Source: Ereboglobus sp. PH5-10
GTDB lineage: Bacteria > Verrucomicrobiota > Verrucomicrobiia > Opitutales > Opitutaceae
Direction of reading: 5' to 3'
DNA: 64,000 bases
Assembly: GCF_029504735.1 (NCBI RefSeq)
Contig: NZ_JAQFIP010000007.1
Span: forward strand, 62,001 to 126,000
Shown: piece after piece, positions 1-10,821 of the stretch
Position numbering within the stretch: the stretch's first letter is position 1
Layout: each line of letters opens with the position of its first letter
Position numbers and translations under genes: made by a program
The notes under the pieces: model-generated
What the model was told of the DNA's origin: nothing
What the model saw: the letters and a program-made list of their open reading frames with translations, nothing else
The model's database searches: none

Positions 1-2
1 CG

Positions 3-1826
3 TCGCCCTACTACGATTCGAAAAACCATTTCGCCGGCTTCATAAGCGTGTGCATCGATTTTAACGACCAGCACGAGTTTGAAAACACGCTTGCGATGCG
101 CGCGCTCAAGCAGACCGCGCTCGCCGCCTACGGACGCCTCGCGCTCGAAGTGCGCAAGTTCGGCGAGCTCACGCACAAGGCGGTCAACGTGATTCTTGAG
201 ACGCTTCACGTCGATTGCGCCTACCTCGCCTCGCTCAACCACGACACGCACGAGCTCACCCTCGAGGCTTTCGCCTGCCGGCTCGGCCAGAACCCGCCGC
301 CCGAGCTCGGCCATGTCAAACCCGCCGCGCTTTCAATCACGCGCGCGATGCAACTGGCCGACGACCGCGAAAATTTTCCGCTCGCGCAGCTCCTTGCCAG
401 CAAGGGTATCCAGTCCTCGCTCATTTGCCCCGTCGGGTCGGGCGGGCAACTTTACGGCTACTTTTTTGCCAACACGCGCAGCGTCCGCACGTTTTCCTCG
501 GACGCCGTTGATTTCATTCAGGGACTTTCCAACGTCCTTGCCGCCGTGCACCAGCGCGAGCACGCCGAGAAGGCGCTGGCCGAAAGCGAGCAGAAACTCC
601 TGCAGGCGCAAAAAGTCGAGGCCGTCGGGCTCCTCGCGGGCGGCATCGCGCATGATTTCAACAACCTGCTCACTGCCATTTGCGGTTACACCGAGCTTCT
701 TCAAAAAGACATCACCCAGCTTTCGCTCAACGAGGCCGCCACGCGAACGCTCCGCGCGCACACCGCCGGCATCGAAAACGCCGCGCTTCGCGCCTCCAAG
801 CTCGTGCGCCAGCTCCTCACCTTCAGCCGCACCCAGTCAACGCAAATTGCCCGCATAGACATCAACGCCCTCATCCTCGATTTCAAGGACCTCATCACGG
901 CCTTTCTTCGCAGCGGCATCCACCTCGAGCTCAAGCTCGGCCCCGAGCCGGTCTACGCCTATGTGGATCGCAACCAAATCGAACAGGTCATCCTCAACCT
1001 CGCCATCAACAGCCGCGACGCCATGCCCAAGGGCGGAAGCCTCACCATCAGTGTTGCCGGCGCGGATGTCGCGGCCTCGCCGGAAAACGGCGGGCTTGAG
1101 CCGGGCCGTTACGCGCAAGTCTCCATCACCGACACGGGCGCCGGCATGCCGCCCGAGGTTCGTGATAAAATCTTCACGCCCTTTTTCACCACAAAACCCA
1201 AGAGCCGCGGCACCGGTCTCGGCCTGGTCACTTGCGCCAACATCGTTAAGAACGCGCGCGGAAAAATCAGCTTTGAGACCGCGCAAGGCAAGGGGACGAC
1301 ATTCACGCTGCTCCTCCCCGACATTGCGCCGGCGCGGACAGTCGCGCCCGCCGACGCCTCGGTGTCGCCCTTCTTTCTCGAACGCGACAGCAACCCGCCG
1401 ATTCCCGCGCCGCGCGCCATGCCGGACGCGCCCTCGGACGAACCCGACCTGCCCACCGGCGCCGAGACGATCATTCTCGTCGAGGATGACGCAGCCATTC
1501 GCGAAGTCACCGCCGCCATCCTCGAGTCGCTCGGTTACACCGTGCGCGCCTACGGCACAGGCGAGGCGCTCCTCACGCAATACCGCGTCGATGTGAACAC
1601 CGTGCTCGCCGACGCCAGGCTCCTCATCACCGACATCAACATGCCCGGCATCAGCGGACGCCAGCTTGCGGACCGCATGCGCGCCATGCACTCCGGGGAG
1701 ATGCGCGTGCTCTTTATATCGGGCTTTGTCACCGCCTCCCTTCAAAAAAGCACCGCGCATTTCCTCGAAAAACCTTTCACTCGCGACATCCTTGCCAGAA
1801 AAGTGCGTGAAGTTTTGGATGAATAA
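3..1826 (+). CDS. Hybrid sensor histidine kinase (5' end outside window)
   Basis: The reading frame is open to the window edge, and the first ~25 residues read like the end of a PAS domain, so the GTG at 48 is unlikely to be the true start. Counting from that GTG, a GAF-like domain covers about residues 25-165. It is followed by a HisKA region with the H-box GIAHDFNNLL, then a HATPase with an N-box (NLAINSRDAMPKGG), G1 (DTGAGMP) and G2 (GTGLGLV). A C-terminal receiver (about 470-592) has the phospho-acceptor Asp in TDINMPG and the conserved Lys in LEKPF. The AHDFNNLL H-box is typical of soluble hybrid kinases that carry a fused receiver. No membrane segment is visible in the part present. The signal and output partner are unknown. 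Confidence 0.9.
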   Translation, partial: SPYYDSKNHFAGFISVCIDFNDQHEFENTLAMRALKQTALAAYGRLALEVRKFGELTHKAVNVILETLHVDCAYLASLNHDTHELTLEAFACRLGQNPPPELGHVKPAALSITRAMQLADDRENFPLAQLLASKGIQSSLICPVGSGGQLYGYFFANTRSVRTFSSDAVDFIQGLSNVLAAVHQREHAEKALAESEQKLLQAQKVEAVGLLAGGIAHDFNNLLTAICGYTELLQKDITQLSLNEAATRTLRAHTAGIENAALRASKLVRQLLTFSRTQSTQIARIDINALILDFKDLITAFLRSGIHLELKLGPEPVYAYVDRNQIEQVILNLAINSRDAMPKGGSLTISVAGADVAASPENGGLEPGRYAQVSITDTGAGMPPEVRDKIFTPFFTTKPKSRGTGLGLVTCANIVKNARGKISFETAQGKGTTFTLLLPDIAPARTVAPADASVSPFFLERDSNPPIPAPRAMPDAPSDEPDLPTGAETIILVEDDAAIREVTAAILESLGYTVRAYGTGEALLTQYRVDVNTVLADARLLITDINMPGISGRQLADRMRAMHSGEMRVLFISGFVTASLQKSTAHFLEKPFTRDILARKVREVLDE

Positions 1827-1843
1827 CCTTTCGCTCCATTTCA

Positions 1844-2755
1844 ATGGATCTCATCACAACGCCCGCATTCATATTCTGCCTGTGCACCGTCGTGTGCATT
1901 GTGCTCTGCCACGCCATCTGGCGCTGGCGGGAAAACCGCAACAACGAGCGCGTCACCCCCGGCTTCAAGCTCCTGCGCGGCCCCGGTGAATCGCTCCAAC
2001 GGCAAATCGCCGCCATTGATGACAAACTTTTCTCGTGGCTGCTCAACATCCTCGGCCTCCCGCTCATCATGCTCGCGAGCACGGCGGGCGCATACCTCCT
2101 GTCCGGAAAAACGGCGTTCGATGGATTTGTCGCCATCCTCATCCAGTATGTGCTGCCCCTTGTTTTCATCTGGACCCTCTACTCGACGATCCACCTCCTG
2201 CGCCTCCTCTCCAAGCGCCGCAACCTCTACCTCGGTTATTTCGGCGAGCGCATTGTCAGCGAAAGCCTCGACTCGCTGCGCGCAAAGGGAGCCTGCGTTT
2301 TTCACGACGTTCCGGTTTCGGCGGAGCAGGGCCGCGTCAATATTGACCACGTCGTGATTTGCCCCGCCGGTGTTTTTGCCATCGAAACCAAAACCCGCCG
2401 CAAAGGCCCCGTGCGCGAAGGCCGCGCCGACGGCAAAATCATCTACGACGGCGCGCAACTCGCCTATCCTTGGGGAGAGGACACCTTCGGCATTTCCCGG
2501 GCTGCGAACAACGCGCTTTGGCTCGAAAAAACCATCGCCAAAACCGGCATCCCAAATGTGCCCGCGCACGCCATCCTCACATTCCCCGGCTGGCGCGTCG
2601 AGCTGACGGACTCCGCCGCCAACAGCGCCGTGCGCGTGCTCACACCCGCGCAAATCCCCCTCCACCTCGAAACGCTGCCGCCCAAGCTCGCAGCAAACCA
2701 AATCAAGCAACTCGCGCAACACATCGAAACCCTCTGTCGCGATGTGGAGTTCTAA
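1844..2755 (+). CDS. NERD domain membrane protein
   Basis: 303 aa. The N-terminus has a membrane helix (about residues 4-22), and two more hydrophobic stretches lie around 65-115. A NERD (nuclease-related) domain follows at about 125-245, with the characteristic run GYFGERIVSESL, then IDHVVICPAGVFAIETK, where the D...E-x-K residues match the nuclease-like core. NERD domains resemble Holliday-junction resolvase and restriction-endonuclease folds, but their substrates are mostly unknown. The gene starts 17 bp after the kinase stop and may be cotranscribed with it. The function beyond the domain is not established. Confidence 0.8.
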   Translation: MDLITTPAFIFCLCTVVCIVLCHAIWRWRENRNNERVTPGFKLLRGPGESLQRQIAAIDDKLFSWLLNILGLPLIMLASTAGAYLLSGKTAFDGFVAILIQYVLPLVFIWTLYSTIHLLRLLSKRRNLYLGYFGERIVSESLDSLRAKGACVFHDVPVSAEQGRVNIDHVVICPAGVFAIETKTRRKGPVREGRADGKIIYDGAQLAYPWGEDTFGISRAANNALWLEKTIAKTGIPNVPAHAILTFPGWRVELTDSAANSAVRVLTPAQIPLHLETLPPKLAANQIKQLAQHIETLCRDVEF

Positions 2756-2800
2756 AAAGTGGCCCGGGCCGCCAGCCCGTGACTTCGCCGACCGCTCCGC

Positions 2801-3220
2801 ATGACCCTCGCCGAAAAACAACAACGCCTCATCGACGACTTCCTGATTATTCCCGATCCGCAGGAACGGCTCGCCGCCGTCGTGGCGCATGCAACCCGCG
2901 CGCCCGCGCTTGATCCCGCCGGGCGCATCGACGCCAACCATGTCCCCGGCTGCGTTTCGACCGTGTGGCTCGTTGTCGAACTTGATCCGGTCACGCGCCG
3001 CCTCCGTGTGCGCGCCGACGCCGAATCCCCGCTCGTCAAAGGCCTGGTCGCGCTCATCTGCGAACTCCACGACGACACCGATCCCGCCGACGCCGCCACA
3101 TTTCAGCCGGAGCTTTTGGAAAAACTCCACCTCGCCCAAAACCTCTCGCCCACCCGTCGCGCCGGCCTGCTCGCCGTGCAAAAACGAATCAAGGAAAAGG
3201 CCGAAAGACTAAAAGGCTGA
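2801..3220 (+). CDS. sufE: SufE-family cysteine desulfuration protein
   Basis: 139 aa, the usual length for SufE. The catalytic cysteine lies in VPGCVSTVWL, matching the family V-x-G-C-x-S-x-V-W motif. The N-terminus (QQRLIDDFLIIPDPQERL) fits the SufE start, so ATG 2801 is the likely initiation codon. SufE accepts persulfide sulfur from SufS and passes it to the SufBCD scaffold for Fe-S cluster assembly. No suf genes lie next to it here. Its last codons form one arm of a long inverted repeat that continues into the region before tatD. Confidence 0.92.
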   Translation: MTLAEKQQRLIDDFLIIPDPQERLAAVVAHATRAPALDPAGRIDANHVPGCVSTVWLVVELDPVTRRLRVRADAESPLVKGLVALICELHDDTDPADAATFQPELLEKLHLAQNLSPTRRAGLLAVQKRIKEKAERLKG

Positions 3221-3296
3221 ATTAATCCAAGACAAACTGCGCCTTAAAATCTTCAAGTTTTCCGATTTCAGCCCTTCAGCTCTTCAGTCTTTCAGC
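3201..3296. repeat. Imperfect long inverted repeat spanning sufE end
   Basis: The arm at 3201-3221 (the last codons and stop of sufE) pairs with 3276-3296 at about 18 of 21 positions, leaving a loop of about 54 bases. The right arm lies inside an octamer repeat tract. It could fold in the sufE transcript and act as a stabiliser or terminator, but it has no clean T-run. Confidence 0.5.
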
Positions 3297-3300
3297 CCTT
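3269..3300 (+). repeat. Octamer tandem tract (CAGYYYTT x4)
   Basis: Four in-phase 8-mers: CAGCCCTT, CAGCTCTT, CAGTCTTT, CAGCCCTT. They end on the first base of the proposed TTG start of tatD. A nearly identical four-unit tract sits at 35580-35611 inside the signal peptide of an FG-GAP protein. Confidence 0.8.
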
Positions 3301-4133
3301 TGTATCACGACGCTCACAATCATCTGCAAGACCCCGCGCTCGCGCCGCACCTCGACGAGATTGCCGCCGCTTATGCGGAGATCGGCCTTGGGCGCGCCGT
3401 CGTCAATGGCACCTGCGAAGCCGATTGGCCCGATGTCACCGCGCTCGCCCGCCGTTACCAATTTGTCCTCCCCAGCCATGGCCTGCACCCGTGGGACGCC
3501 GGCAATCGCACGCCAAACTGGTTCGACACACTCCGCGCCACCCTTGACGCCAATCCCGGCGCGCACATCGGCGAAATCGGCCTCGATCGCTGGATAATTG
3601 ATCGCGCGCGTCCCGACGATCCGCGCCTCGCCGGACTCCGCCGCGCTCCGCTCGACGAACAAGCCGAAGTTTTTCGCGCCCAACTCGCGCTTGCCGCCGA
3701 GCGCAATCTTGCCGCAAGCATCCACTGCCTCGACGCCTTCGGCCTGCTTCTAAAAATCCTCGAAACCACGCCGCTCCCCGCGCGCGGTTTTCTCCTGCAC
3801 GCCTACAGCGGCCCGTCCGAAATGCTCCCGCAATTCATCAAGCTCGGCGCCTATTTCTCCTTCAACGGCTCGTTTCTATCCGAAAAAAACACCCGCCATC
3901 GCGAAGTTTTCCACCAAATCCCCGTCGAGCGCATTCTGGTCGAAACCGACGCGCCCGCCATGCCCGCGCCCGCGAAATACCGCCCGTTTTCATTTTCCGC
4001 GCCCGACGAAAAACTGAACCATCCCGCCAACATCGCCGGCACGCATGCCGGACTCGCCGGCGTGCGAGAGGTTGGGCCGGCGGCGCTCGGCGTTTCTATC
4101 GCGCAAAATTTCGCGCGCCTCTTCGGCGGATAG
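3300..4133 (+). CDS. TatD-family metal-dependent hydrolase
   Basis: 277 aa from a TTG start. No better start exists, and the first metal motif (D-A-H-N-H) begins at residue 4. Other TatD ligands are visible: E in GEIGLD, H in SIHCLDAF, H in LLHAYSG and D in VETDAPAM. Members of this family are two-metal TIM-barrel hydrolases, often DNases or dipeptidases, and the substrate cannot be told from sequence. The leader before the start is an octamer repeat tract with no obvious Shine-Dalgarno, so translation may depend on sufE upstream or the start may be atypical. Confidence 0.88.
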   Translation: MYHDAHNHLQDPALAPHLDEIAAAYAEIGLGRAVVNGTCEADWPDVTALARRYQFVLPSHGLHPWDAGNRTPNWFDTLRATLDANPGAHIGEIGLDRWIIDRARPDDPRLAGLRRAPLDEQAEVFRAQLALAAERNLAASIHCLDAFGLLLKILETTPLPARGFLLHAYSGPSEMLPQFIKLGAYFSFNGSFLSEKNTRHREVFHQIPVERILVETDAPAMPAPAKYRPFSFSAPDEKLNHPANIAGTHAGLAGVREVGPAALGVSIAQNFARLFGG

Positions 4134-4235
4134 TCCGGCGAATGCCCACGCCGCCGTTTTTTTGCATTTAATAAGGACTCGCCCTAAATCTCTTTTTCGT
4201 TTCCTTACGAGGTCTTCATTTTTTCGTGCAGCTAA

Positions 4236-5294
<1,059 letters not shown>

Positions 5295-5336
5295 CGCTTT
5301 AGGCTTTTCGCAACCCGCCCAAGCCTTCTTTGCAAC

Positions 5337-6320
5337 ATGCCCGAAAAAAATGCGTTCATAACCGGAATCACCGGACAGGATGGCTCGTATCTCACCGAGT
5401 TGCTTTTGGAAAAAGGCTACGCGGTGCACGGGCTTGTGACGCCGCTCGAGTCCGCCGCCAACGGCAACCTTCGCCACCTGGTCGCCGACCCCGCCATCCT
5501 CGGCAAGCGCCTGTTTCTCCACGCCGGCTCATTCGAGGAACTCACGCATCTGCGACGCATCATCGACCGGACGAAGCCCGATGAGTTTTACCACTTTGCC
5601 GGCCAGTCCAGCCCGCGCCTCAGTTTCGAACTGCCTGAAGTCACGGCAAACAGCGTTGGAATTGCCACGCTGCGGCTGCTGGAAATCCTGCGCGGTCTGC
5701 AACACCCGACCCGGTTTTTCAACGCATCCAGCGCCGAGGTGTTCGGCACGCCCTCCAATTCCCGCCAGGACGAGCAAACGCCCGTCAACCCCGCCACGCC
5801 CTATGGCGCCGCGAAGGCCTTCGCGCAGCAGATGACGCGCATCTACCGGACCGCCCACAAACTCCCGGCGTGCTCGGCGATACTCTACAACCACGAATCC
5901 CCCCGCCGCAACGAGTCCTTCGTCACCATGAAAATCGCCCGCGCCGCGGCGCGCATAAAAAAGGGACTCCAAACGGAGCTAAAACTGGGCAGCATGACGG
6001 CGCAACGCGACTGGGGCTGGGCGCCCGACTATGTCGAGGGCATGTGGCGGATGCTTCAAGCCGATCAATGCGACGACTACATCCTGGCGACAGGCGAGCT
6101 GCACAGTGTGGCCGACCTTGTCGAAAAAGCCTTCCAATGCGTCGGCCTGAATTGGCGCGACCACGTGAAACAAGATCCCTCGCTGATAACCGCCGCGGAA
6201 CCAGTCGCCCCATGTGGCAATCCCGCCAAGGCTGAAAAACAGCTAAACTGGTCCCGAACCGTAAACTTCGACAGCATGGTGGAGCGCCTCGTGGCATCAC
6301 AATACGACAGTGCCGGGTGA
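5337..6320 (+). CDS. GDP-mannose 4,6-dehydratase-type SDR (paralogue)
   Basis: 327 aa. It starts with GITGQDGSYL and is clearly homologous to the gene just upstream: SAEVFG, YGAAK, and YNHESPRRNESFVTMKIA near the substrate site. It differs by lacking the RRTSS stretch, with VTPLES instead. It may be a second dehydratase, or the reductase/epimerase partner that finishes a deoxysugar such as GDP-rhamnose. Sequence alone does not settle this. It is convergent with the YfhO gene downstream. Confidence 0.82.
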   Translation: MPEKNAFITGITGQDGSYLTELLLEKGYAVHGLVTPLESAANGNLRHLVADPAILGKRLFLHAGSFEELTHLRRIIDRTKPDEFYHFAGQSSPRLSFELPEVTANSVGIATLRLLEILRGLQHPTRFFNASSAEVFGTPSNSRQDEQTPVNPATPYGAAKAFAQQMTRIYRTAHKLPACSAILYNHESPRRNESFVTMKIARAAARIKKGLQTELKLGSMTAQRDWGWAPDYVEGMWRMLQADQCDDYILATGELHSVADLVEKAFQCVGLNWRDHVKQDPSLITAAEPVAPCGNPAKAEKQLNWSRTVNFDSMVERLVASQYDSAG

Positions 6321-6424
6321 TGCTTTTATTTGTTACAGGTTCAATGCCTCGAAGATAGCGTCGTTTTTTGGAAAGAAATCTGTTGTTGAAATCTCAAGCA
6401 CCTCGGGGCGTGGTTCAGGGATTT

Positions 6425-8863
6425 TCATTGGGGGCCACATGGCGCCCCTGCAGAGGCCGGCATGTTTTGCTGGTTGAGGTTATTTATGGTCTGCAGCTCA
6501 AATTTAGCGGGCGATGGTCTTCTCGTCATATCAAGTCGCAGCAGGAATATAATTAAGGGAATGGCGATAATGAACAGTCCGCAACCTGTATAAAAGCTGA
6601 CGGGAACACAGTAGAGTCGCACAGTATGCCTGCCGGCTGGAACCATTACGGCTTTTTGTGCCATGTTAGCTTTGAAAACCCGCGCGGGCACCCCATCGAT
6701 TTCGGCCCGCCACCATTTATAATAGGTGTCTGCAACAAGAAGAACTGTGTCCGTGACAATAGAGGTTGTGACTGTGATGGTATTGTTTGTCTGGACGACC
6801 GCCTGTGCGGGTGCATATCCCGTGTTTTGGTTCAGCAGATTCATCGGTATATCCGATGGCTTCGCATAAACTAAAACCGTGCCACGGGGATCAGAATCCT
6901 TGTGTATAAGCATTCTCAAAACATCGTTCGGATCGTTTGCGGTCATGACCTTTCCCGCATGCCATGCGCGCGGCATGAAATTCGAGTTTTCGCGCAGGTT
7001 GCTGGTATAGCCCTTTTCGGGGCTACGCTTGATATCCATGATCCATTTTACATTCCACAAGCCGCGCAGACGGTCATTTTGCCACGGTTTATAACGGTTC
7101 AAGGCGGAGGCCCAAAAACGCTCGGTTTCGGGAATGTTTAACGTGCCACTGATATTGGTCTGGCTAAAATTTAGGGCAAGTCCGACCGAACACGGTAAAA
7201 AGTTTCTAATCCAGGCAAACTCATTCGGATTATTGCTGCCGCTGAGTATATGAGACTCTCCCATCATGTGAAATGTTTTGTGTATACGGGCTAGTTCGCG
7301 ATCAGCCCCCACTTTTTTCAACGCATGCATGGATGGTGTTTCGAATACATAAACATTGACGTCCCCAAACATACGCATATCCTGACGCAGGAGAGTTTTA
7401 TCTGCGAATAAAAACAGGGTTGTCGCTAGCAGGGCCAACCTCCATCGGTGTGGGTTTGCCAATAATAAGATTACTCCTATTGAGCCGATTGCTAATATTA
7501 TAAACACATGCAAACTCGTATCTATGGGAAACGCATTCATGCCGGCTGTAAGCGAGCGAATGTCGGCTGAGAAATGAGGTAATGCACGCATTGAGGATCC
7601 CCATGTTTCTATTGGCTTTCTCACCAAGAAAACTGCGAGTGCAACCATGATTGTCGCGCAATACAGACATCTGCGGAATATTGGAGACATGCGTCGCAGT
7701 GGGCGTATGGACAATCCGGCCAGCACTGGGAGCGCTACCGTAACGAGGATGACATAGGTCGCGGGGTATGAATACATTCGATTCACGGCTGGCATGAGCG
7801 ACATTACTTTGTGCAATTGCAAGGAGGGCCCTGATGCCATGACTATGCCAGTCAGCATCAGGGCCGTTATTGCAATAACTGATGGGGTCCATCGCCAGCG
7901 GCGCAATAAGATTACAACGGCAATGATTTCGAGCAGCATCATGGGCAGAACCCCAAAATAAGCATGGCGCATCTCCATCGGCATTCCAAAAAAGGTTGGT
8001 ACTAGCGACTTTATCCAATCTGCCGCCCACATTGAGTAGTGAAGCTGGATCGCTGGGTCGCGCTGTAGGTGTTCGTTTGATGCTTGCAATGCAAGCTCCA
8101 GCATTGGCAGGAGTTGCGGCGCGGTAAGCAAAAAGACCAGCCCAGCCGAGATGACACCATGCTGCAGCACCTTGGGCAGGAGCAATCGTTTTTTTGAACA
8201 CAGCCAGAACGGAATCCCCGTCACGATCATGCCAATCAAGGTCATGAGCAAAGGATACGGGCTGCCTGCATACGTCATCAGCGAGCATGCCACGGCCAGG
8301 CCTACCGTCTTTTTCCATCCTCCCCCGCGAAGCACACCAAGAAAAAAATATAATATTAATGGTAGCCACGCAAAACCGCCCAAGTGCTCAGTGCATTCGG
8401 TAACATGCAGCAGTGAACTGGTTGCGAATGCGGTGCAGGCCGTTATCCACGCTCCCGCCATGCCGGCCCGGCATTCGCGCGCCAGAAGGTAGCTATACCA
8501 TGCAAACATCCAATGATGAAGTGCCGCAAACACGCCAAACGCGTAAGCTGTTGGAAAAATAATCCAAATTATTGAGGGAGGATAGAGCAATGCGTGTTGC
8601 CATGACGCGAGCAAGGGAGTCCCCCCCAGCAATTGGGGGCACCAAAAAGGAAAATCCCCGTTGAGCACACTTTCACGAAAGAAATGTTTAACCCCGTAGA
8701 ACCATATCGTAAAATCACGCCCGAGCAGTGTTTTTCCGCATAACAATACGGGGGCAAAAAATGCTATTACAACCATTGCCAAAACGCCTGCCGCAAGCAA
8801 TTTGTCATGCTTGGTGAGAAGCAATCGCATGGTTGATTTAAGTTTTTCCCTATGCCTGTTCAT
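6425..8863 (-). CDS. YfhO-family multi-spanning membrane protein
   Basis: 812 aa with about 12 hydrophobic helices. The N-terminal region (residues 20-110: LGRDFTIWFYGVKHFF, FPFWCPQLLGGTPLLA) has the look of the YfhO family. The C-terminal quarter is soluble except for a last helix (SFYTGCGLFIIAIPLIIFLL). YfhO proteins are GT-C-like membrane proteins linked to glycosylation of cell-wall or teichoic polymers; their exact reactions are mostly unproven. GC is well below the flanking genes. It is the last gene of the minus-strand block and is separated from the GT39 gene by 318 bp. Confidence 0.8.
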   Translation of the reverse strand: MNRHREKLKSTMRLLLTKHDKLLAAGVLAMVVIAFFAPVLLCGKTLLGRDFTIWFYGVKHFFRESVLNGDFPFWCPQLLGGTPLLASWQHALLYPPSIIWIIFPTAYAFGVFAALHHWMFAWYSYLLARECRAGMAGAWITACTAFATSSLLHVTECTEHLGGFAWLPLILYFFLGVLRGGGWKKTVGLAVACSLMTYAGSPYPLLMTLIGMIVTGIPFWLCSKKRLLLPKVLQHGVISAGLVFLLTAPQLLPMLELALQASNEHLQRDPAIQLHYSMWAADWIKSLVPTFFGMPMEMRHAYFGVLPMMLLEIIAVVILLRRWRWTPSVIAITALMLTGIVMASGPSLQLHKVMSLMPAVNRMYSYPATYVILVTVALPVLAGLSIRPLRRMSPIFRRCLYCATIMVALAVFLVRKPIETWGSSMRALPHFSADIRSLTAGMNAFPIDTSLHVFIILAIGSIGVILLLANPHRWRLALLATTLFLFADKTLLRQDMRMFGDVNVYVFETPSMHALKKVGADRELARIHKTFHMMGESHILSGSNNPNEFAWIRNFLPCSVGLALNFSQTNISGTLNIPETERFWASALNRYKPWQNDRLRGLWNVKWIMDIKRSPEKGYTSNLRENSNFMPRAWHAGKVMTANDPNDVLRMLIHKDSDPRGTVLVYAKPSDIPMNLLNQNTGYAPAQAVVQTNNTITVTTSIVTDTVLLVADTYYKWWRAEIDGVPARVFKANMAQKAVMVPAGRHTVRLYCVPVSFYTGCGLFIIAIPLIIFLLRLDMTRRPSPAKFELQTINNLNQQNMPASAGAPCGPQ

Positions 8864-9181
8864 TATGGATATTGTGATCGAAAACGCTAATCAGGAAAAA
8901 ATATTATATTTCAAAATGTCATTGATTTCGCGATCCCCGTCTCTCGCTTTTGTCTTTTGCTTCCTGCATGGGCGGATTCGCAGTCCGGGATGCGCCAACC
9001 GTAAATCACGCATATTGAGAGGGCGTTTTTGCTGTGATTTTAGAGCCCAGCCCCCTGCGACGGTTCTCCCCATCTTCGTATATTTTATAAATAACACAGC
9101 GCTTGAAGATATTGTAACATGCATCCATACTTGAGAGGGGCCATGTTTGTGAAATGGTATGGGTGGCGCCTTAATCGTTGC
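8864..9181. other. Low-GC intergenic region
   Basis: 318 bp between the GT39 gene and yfhO. Short ORFs are present on both strands (for example 8891-9124 minus), but none has a convincing start or composition. A weak palindrome-like stretch (CGGA...TCCG) lies around 8974-8988. It may hold the promoter of yfhO; no clear -35/-10 pair is seen. Confidence 0.4.
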
Positions 9182-10798
9182 TCATTGTATCCTTTTAAAT
9201 ATAATTACTTCATCCTGTCCTTTGGAGTAATTCTTGATGGACTTGAAAGTGCGCCAGAATAATTCTGGCCTATACATATCCTTCCAAAACACATCGATTT
9301 TCTCGACAATTTGATAGCGGGCGTTCGGATCGCCGTATTTTTGCAGGTTGTATTTTAATTCATTTACATATGGGCCGAAACCAATCAGATAATCAGGCAT
9401 TTCCTCCCCTTTGATAAGGGGCGGTTTGAGATTTATATATTGTTTTTGCAGGCGATCATTCAATTGCCAGGCATAAGTTGCTTTGGGCGCGTGAAACATA
9501 AGCGGATAGGCGGCATAGTTTGGGGCGACAAACACAGTTTTGCCTTCGGGTATATTTTTATTGATCCATTCAGATGTGGGTTTAAACGGTTCTTCCGGCG
9601 GAGTTCTCAACTCACCAATGTATGAGTATATTGTCGAGGGACGCTGAAAAAAATGCCCGCTTATTATGTTTGTGGAAAACAGGATCGCGCCCGCAATCAA
9701 CGCAGGCCGCGACCATTTCAACATTATGCCATGGATCACACCTATGCCCAGCGCAATCGATAAAGGCACGAGTGGCCCAAAATAGCGCACATCCGCGGCC
9801 GAGGTTCCATGCAAGTTTTGGGGGGAAAGGAAAGAAAGGACTATAACATAAGCGACAAGTGCCGTGCTCGCGCGCAGCAACCATGTTTTTTTTCGCATTA
9901 TTCCGATGACAAGTGCAAAAACCAAGACAACCCAGGTATAAAATTCGCAAACGTTGAGATCTCGAAAATTCCAATAGATGAGGGTAATGCGATCAAAAAA
10001 AGTATTGCCGTCAGCAAGGTTTCCTTGAGCGGTTTTCATTGGGTTCCATATCAGTGCAATCATGCCGCAGACAACGGCTTGCGGCAGCAGCAGCGCAAGC
10101 CAGTCTCGAAAGCCGAGAGTGTGCTCATGCCGCTTCCAAAATATGTAGTCAATCAACAGGCAACATTGCATGACGATGCAATTCAGATAGTTTGCCGTAA
10201 AGAGACAGATTGAGGCCAGCGCCATTAGTATTAATTTGCGCCGGTCGCCCCCCCAATAATAATATAAGTATGCGACGAGCACGCTGAAAAAAACGGTAAC
10301 CGCATAATATCGGCACTGTTTGAATTGCAATAACAAGGCCACATTACAGACAATACCAATTGCCAAAAGCGAAAATATGATAATATTTTGCCTTCTTGCC
10401 CAATATAAAACCAAGGCAAGCGTGGCCAGGCCGAACAAGGCGAAGGGCGCGCGCGCGGCCCATGCATTTTCGCCAAAAAGCATGAATGATATCGCGGTTA
10501 TGTATGTCGCAAGGGGAGGGGTGGATCGATCATGGAGATTGTGCAAAAGCCGGCCGTTTTCATATGCTACAATGTTGCCGTGATCTATGATGGCGGAGGT
10601 GTCTCCCGTGCGCACCACGCCTTTGGCCACGAGTGCAACCATGGTCTCATCATCCCAGAGAGAATAATGCCCCAATCTGGCGAAAAGCAGGGTCGCAAAG
10701 ACGATCATGCTTAAGATGGCGACAGCCCATTTTTTTGTGTCCCAATTCCGGATTTCCGATGCCGAACAGGAACGGGGTTCGATTGTTGAGACATTCAT
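9182..10798 (-). CDS. GT39-family membrane glycosyltransferase
   Basis: 538 aa, a polytopic GT-C fold protein. The first periplasmic loop carries the acidic catalytic-type motif in YSLWDDETM (about residue 50), followed by RSTPPLATY, matching the D-D/E-x-P arrangement of the PMT/ArnT superfamily. About 10 membrane segments follow, with a soluble C-terminal part. Such enzymes move a sugar from a polyprenyl-phosphate donor to a lipid or protein. It lies 23 bp downstream of a GT2 gene that could supply the polyprenyl-P-sugar. Low GC compared with the genome backbone. Confidence 0.82.
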   Translation of the reverse strand: MNVSTIEPRSCSASEIRNWDTKKWAVAILSMIVFATLLFARLGHYSLWDDETMVALVAKGVVRTGDTSAIIDHGNIVAYENGRLLHNLHDRSTPPLATYITAISFMLFGENAWAARAPFALFGLATLALVLYWARRQNIIIFSLLAIGIVCNVALLLQFKQCRYYAVTVFFSVLVAYLYYYWGGDRRKLILMALASICLFTANYLNCIVMQCCLLIDYIFWKRHEHTLGFRDWLALLLPQAVVCGMIALIWNPMKTAQGNLADGNTFFDRITLIYWNFRDLNVCEFYTWVVLVFALVIGIMRKKTWLLRASTALVAYVIVLSFLSPQNLHGTSAADVRYFGPLVPLSIALGIGVIHGIMLKWSRPALIAGAILFSTNIISGHFFQRPSTIYSYIGELRTPPEEPFKPTSEWINKNIPEGKTVFVAPNYAAYPLMFHAPKATYAWQLNDRLQKQYINLKPPLIKGEEMPDYLIGFGPYVNELKYNLQKYGDPNARYQIVEKIDVFWKDMYRPELFWRTFKSIKNYSKGQDEVIIFKRIQ

Positions 10799-10821
10799 AA
10801 GTTTAGCTGGTCTCTTGCGGC

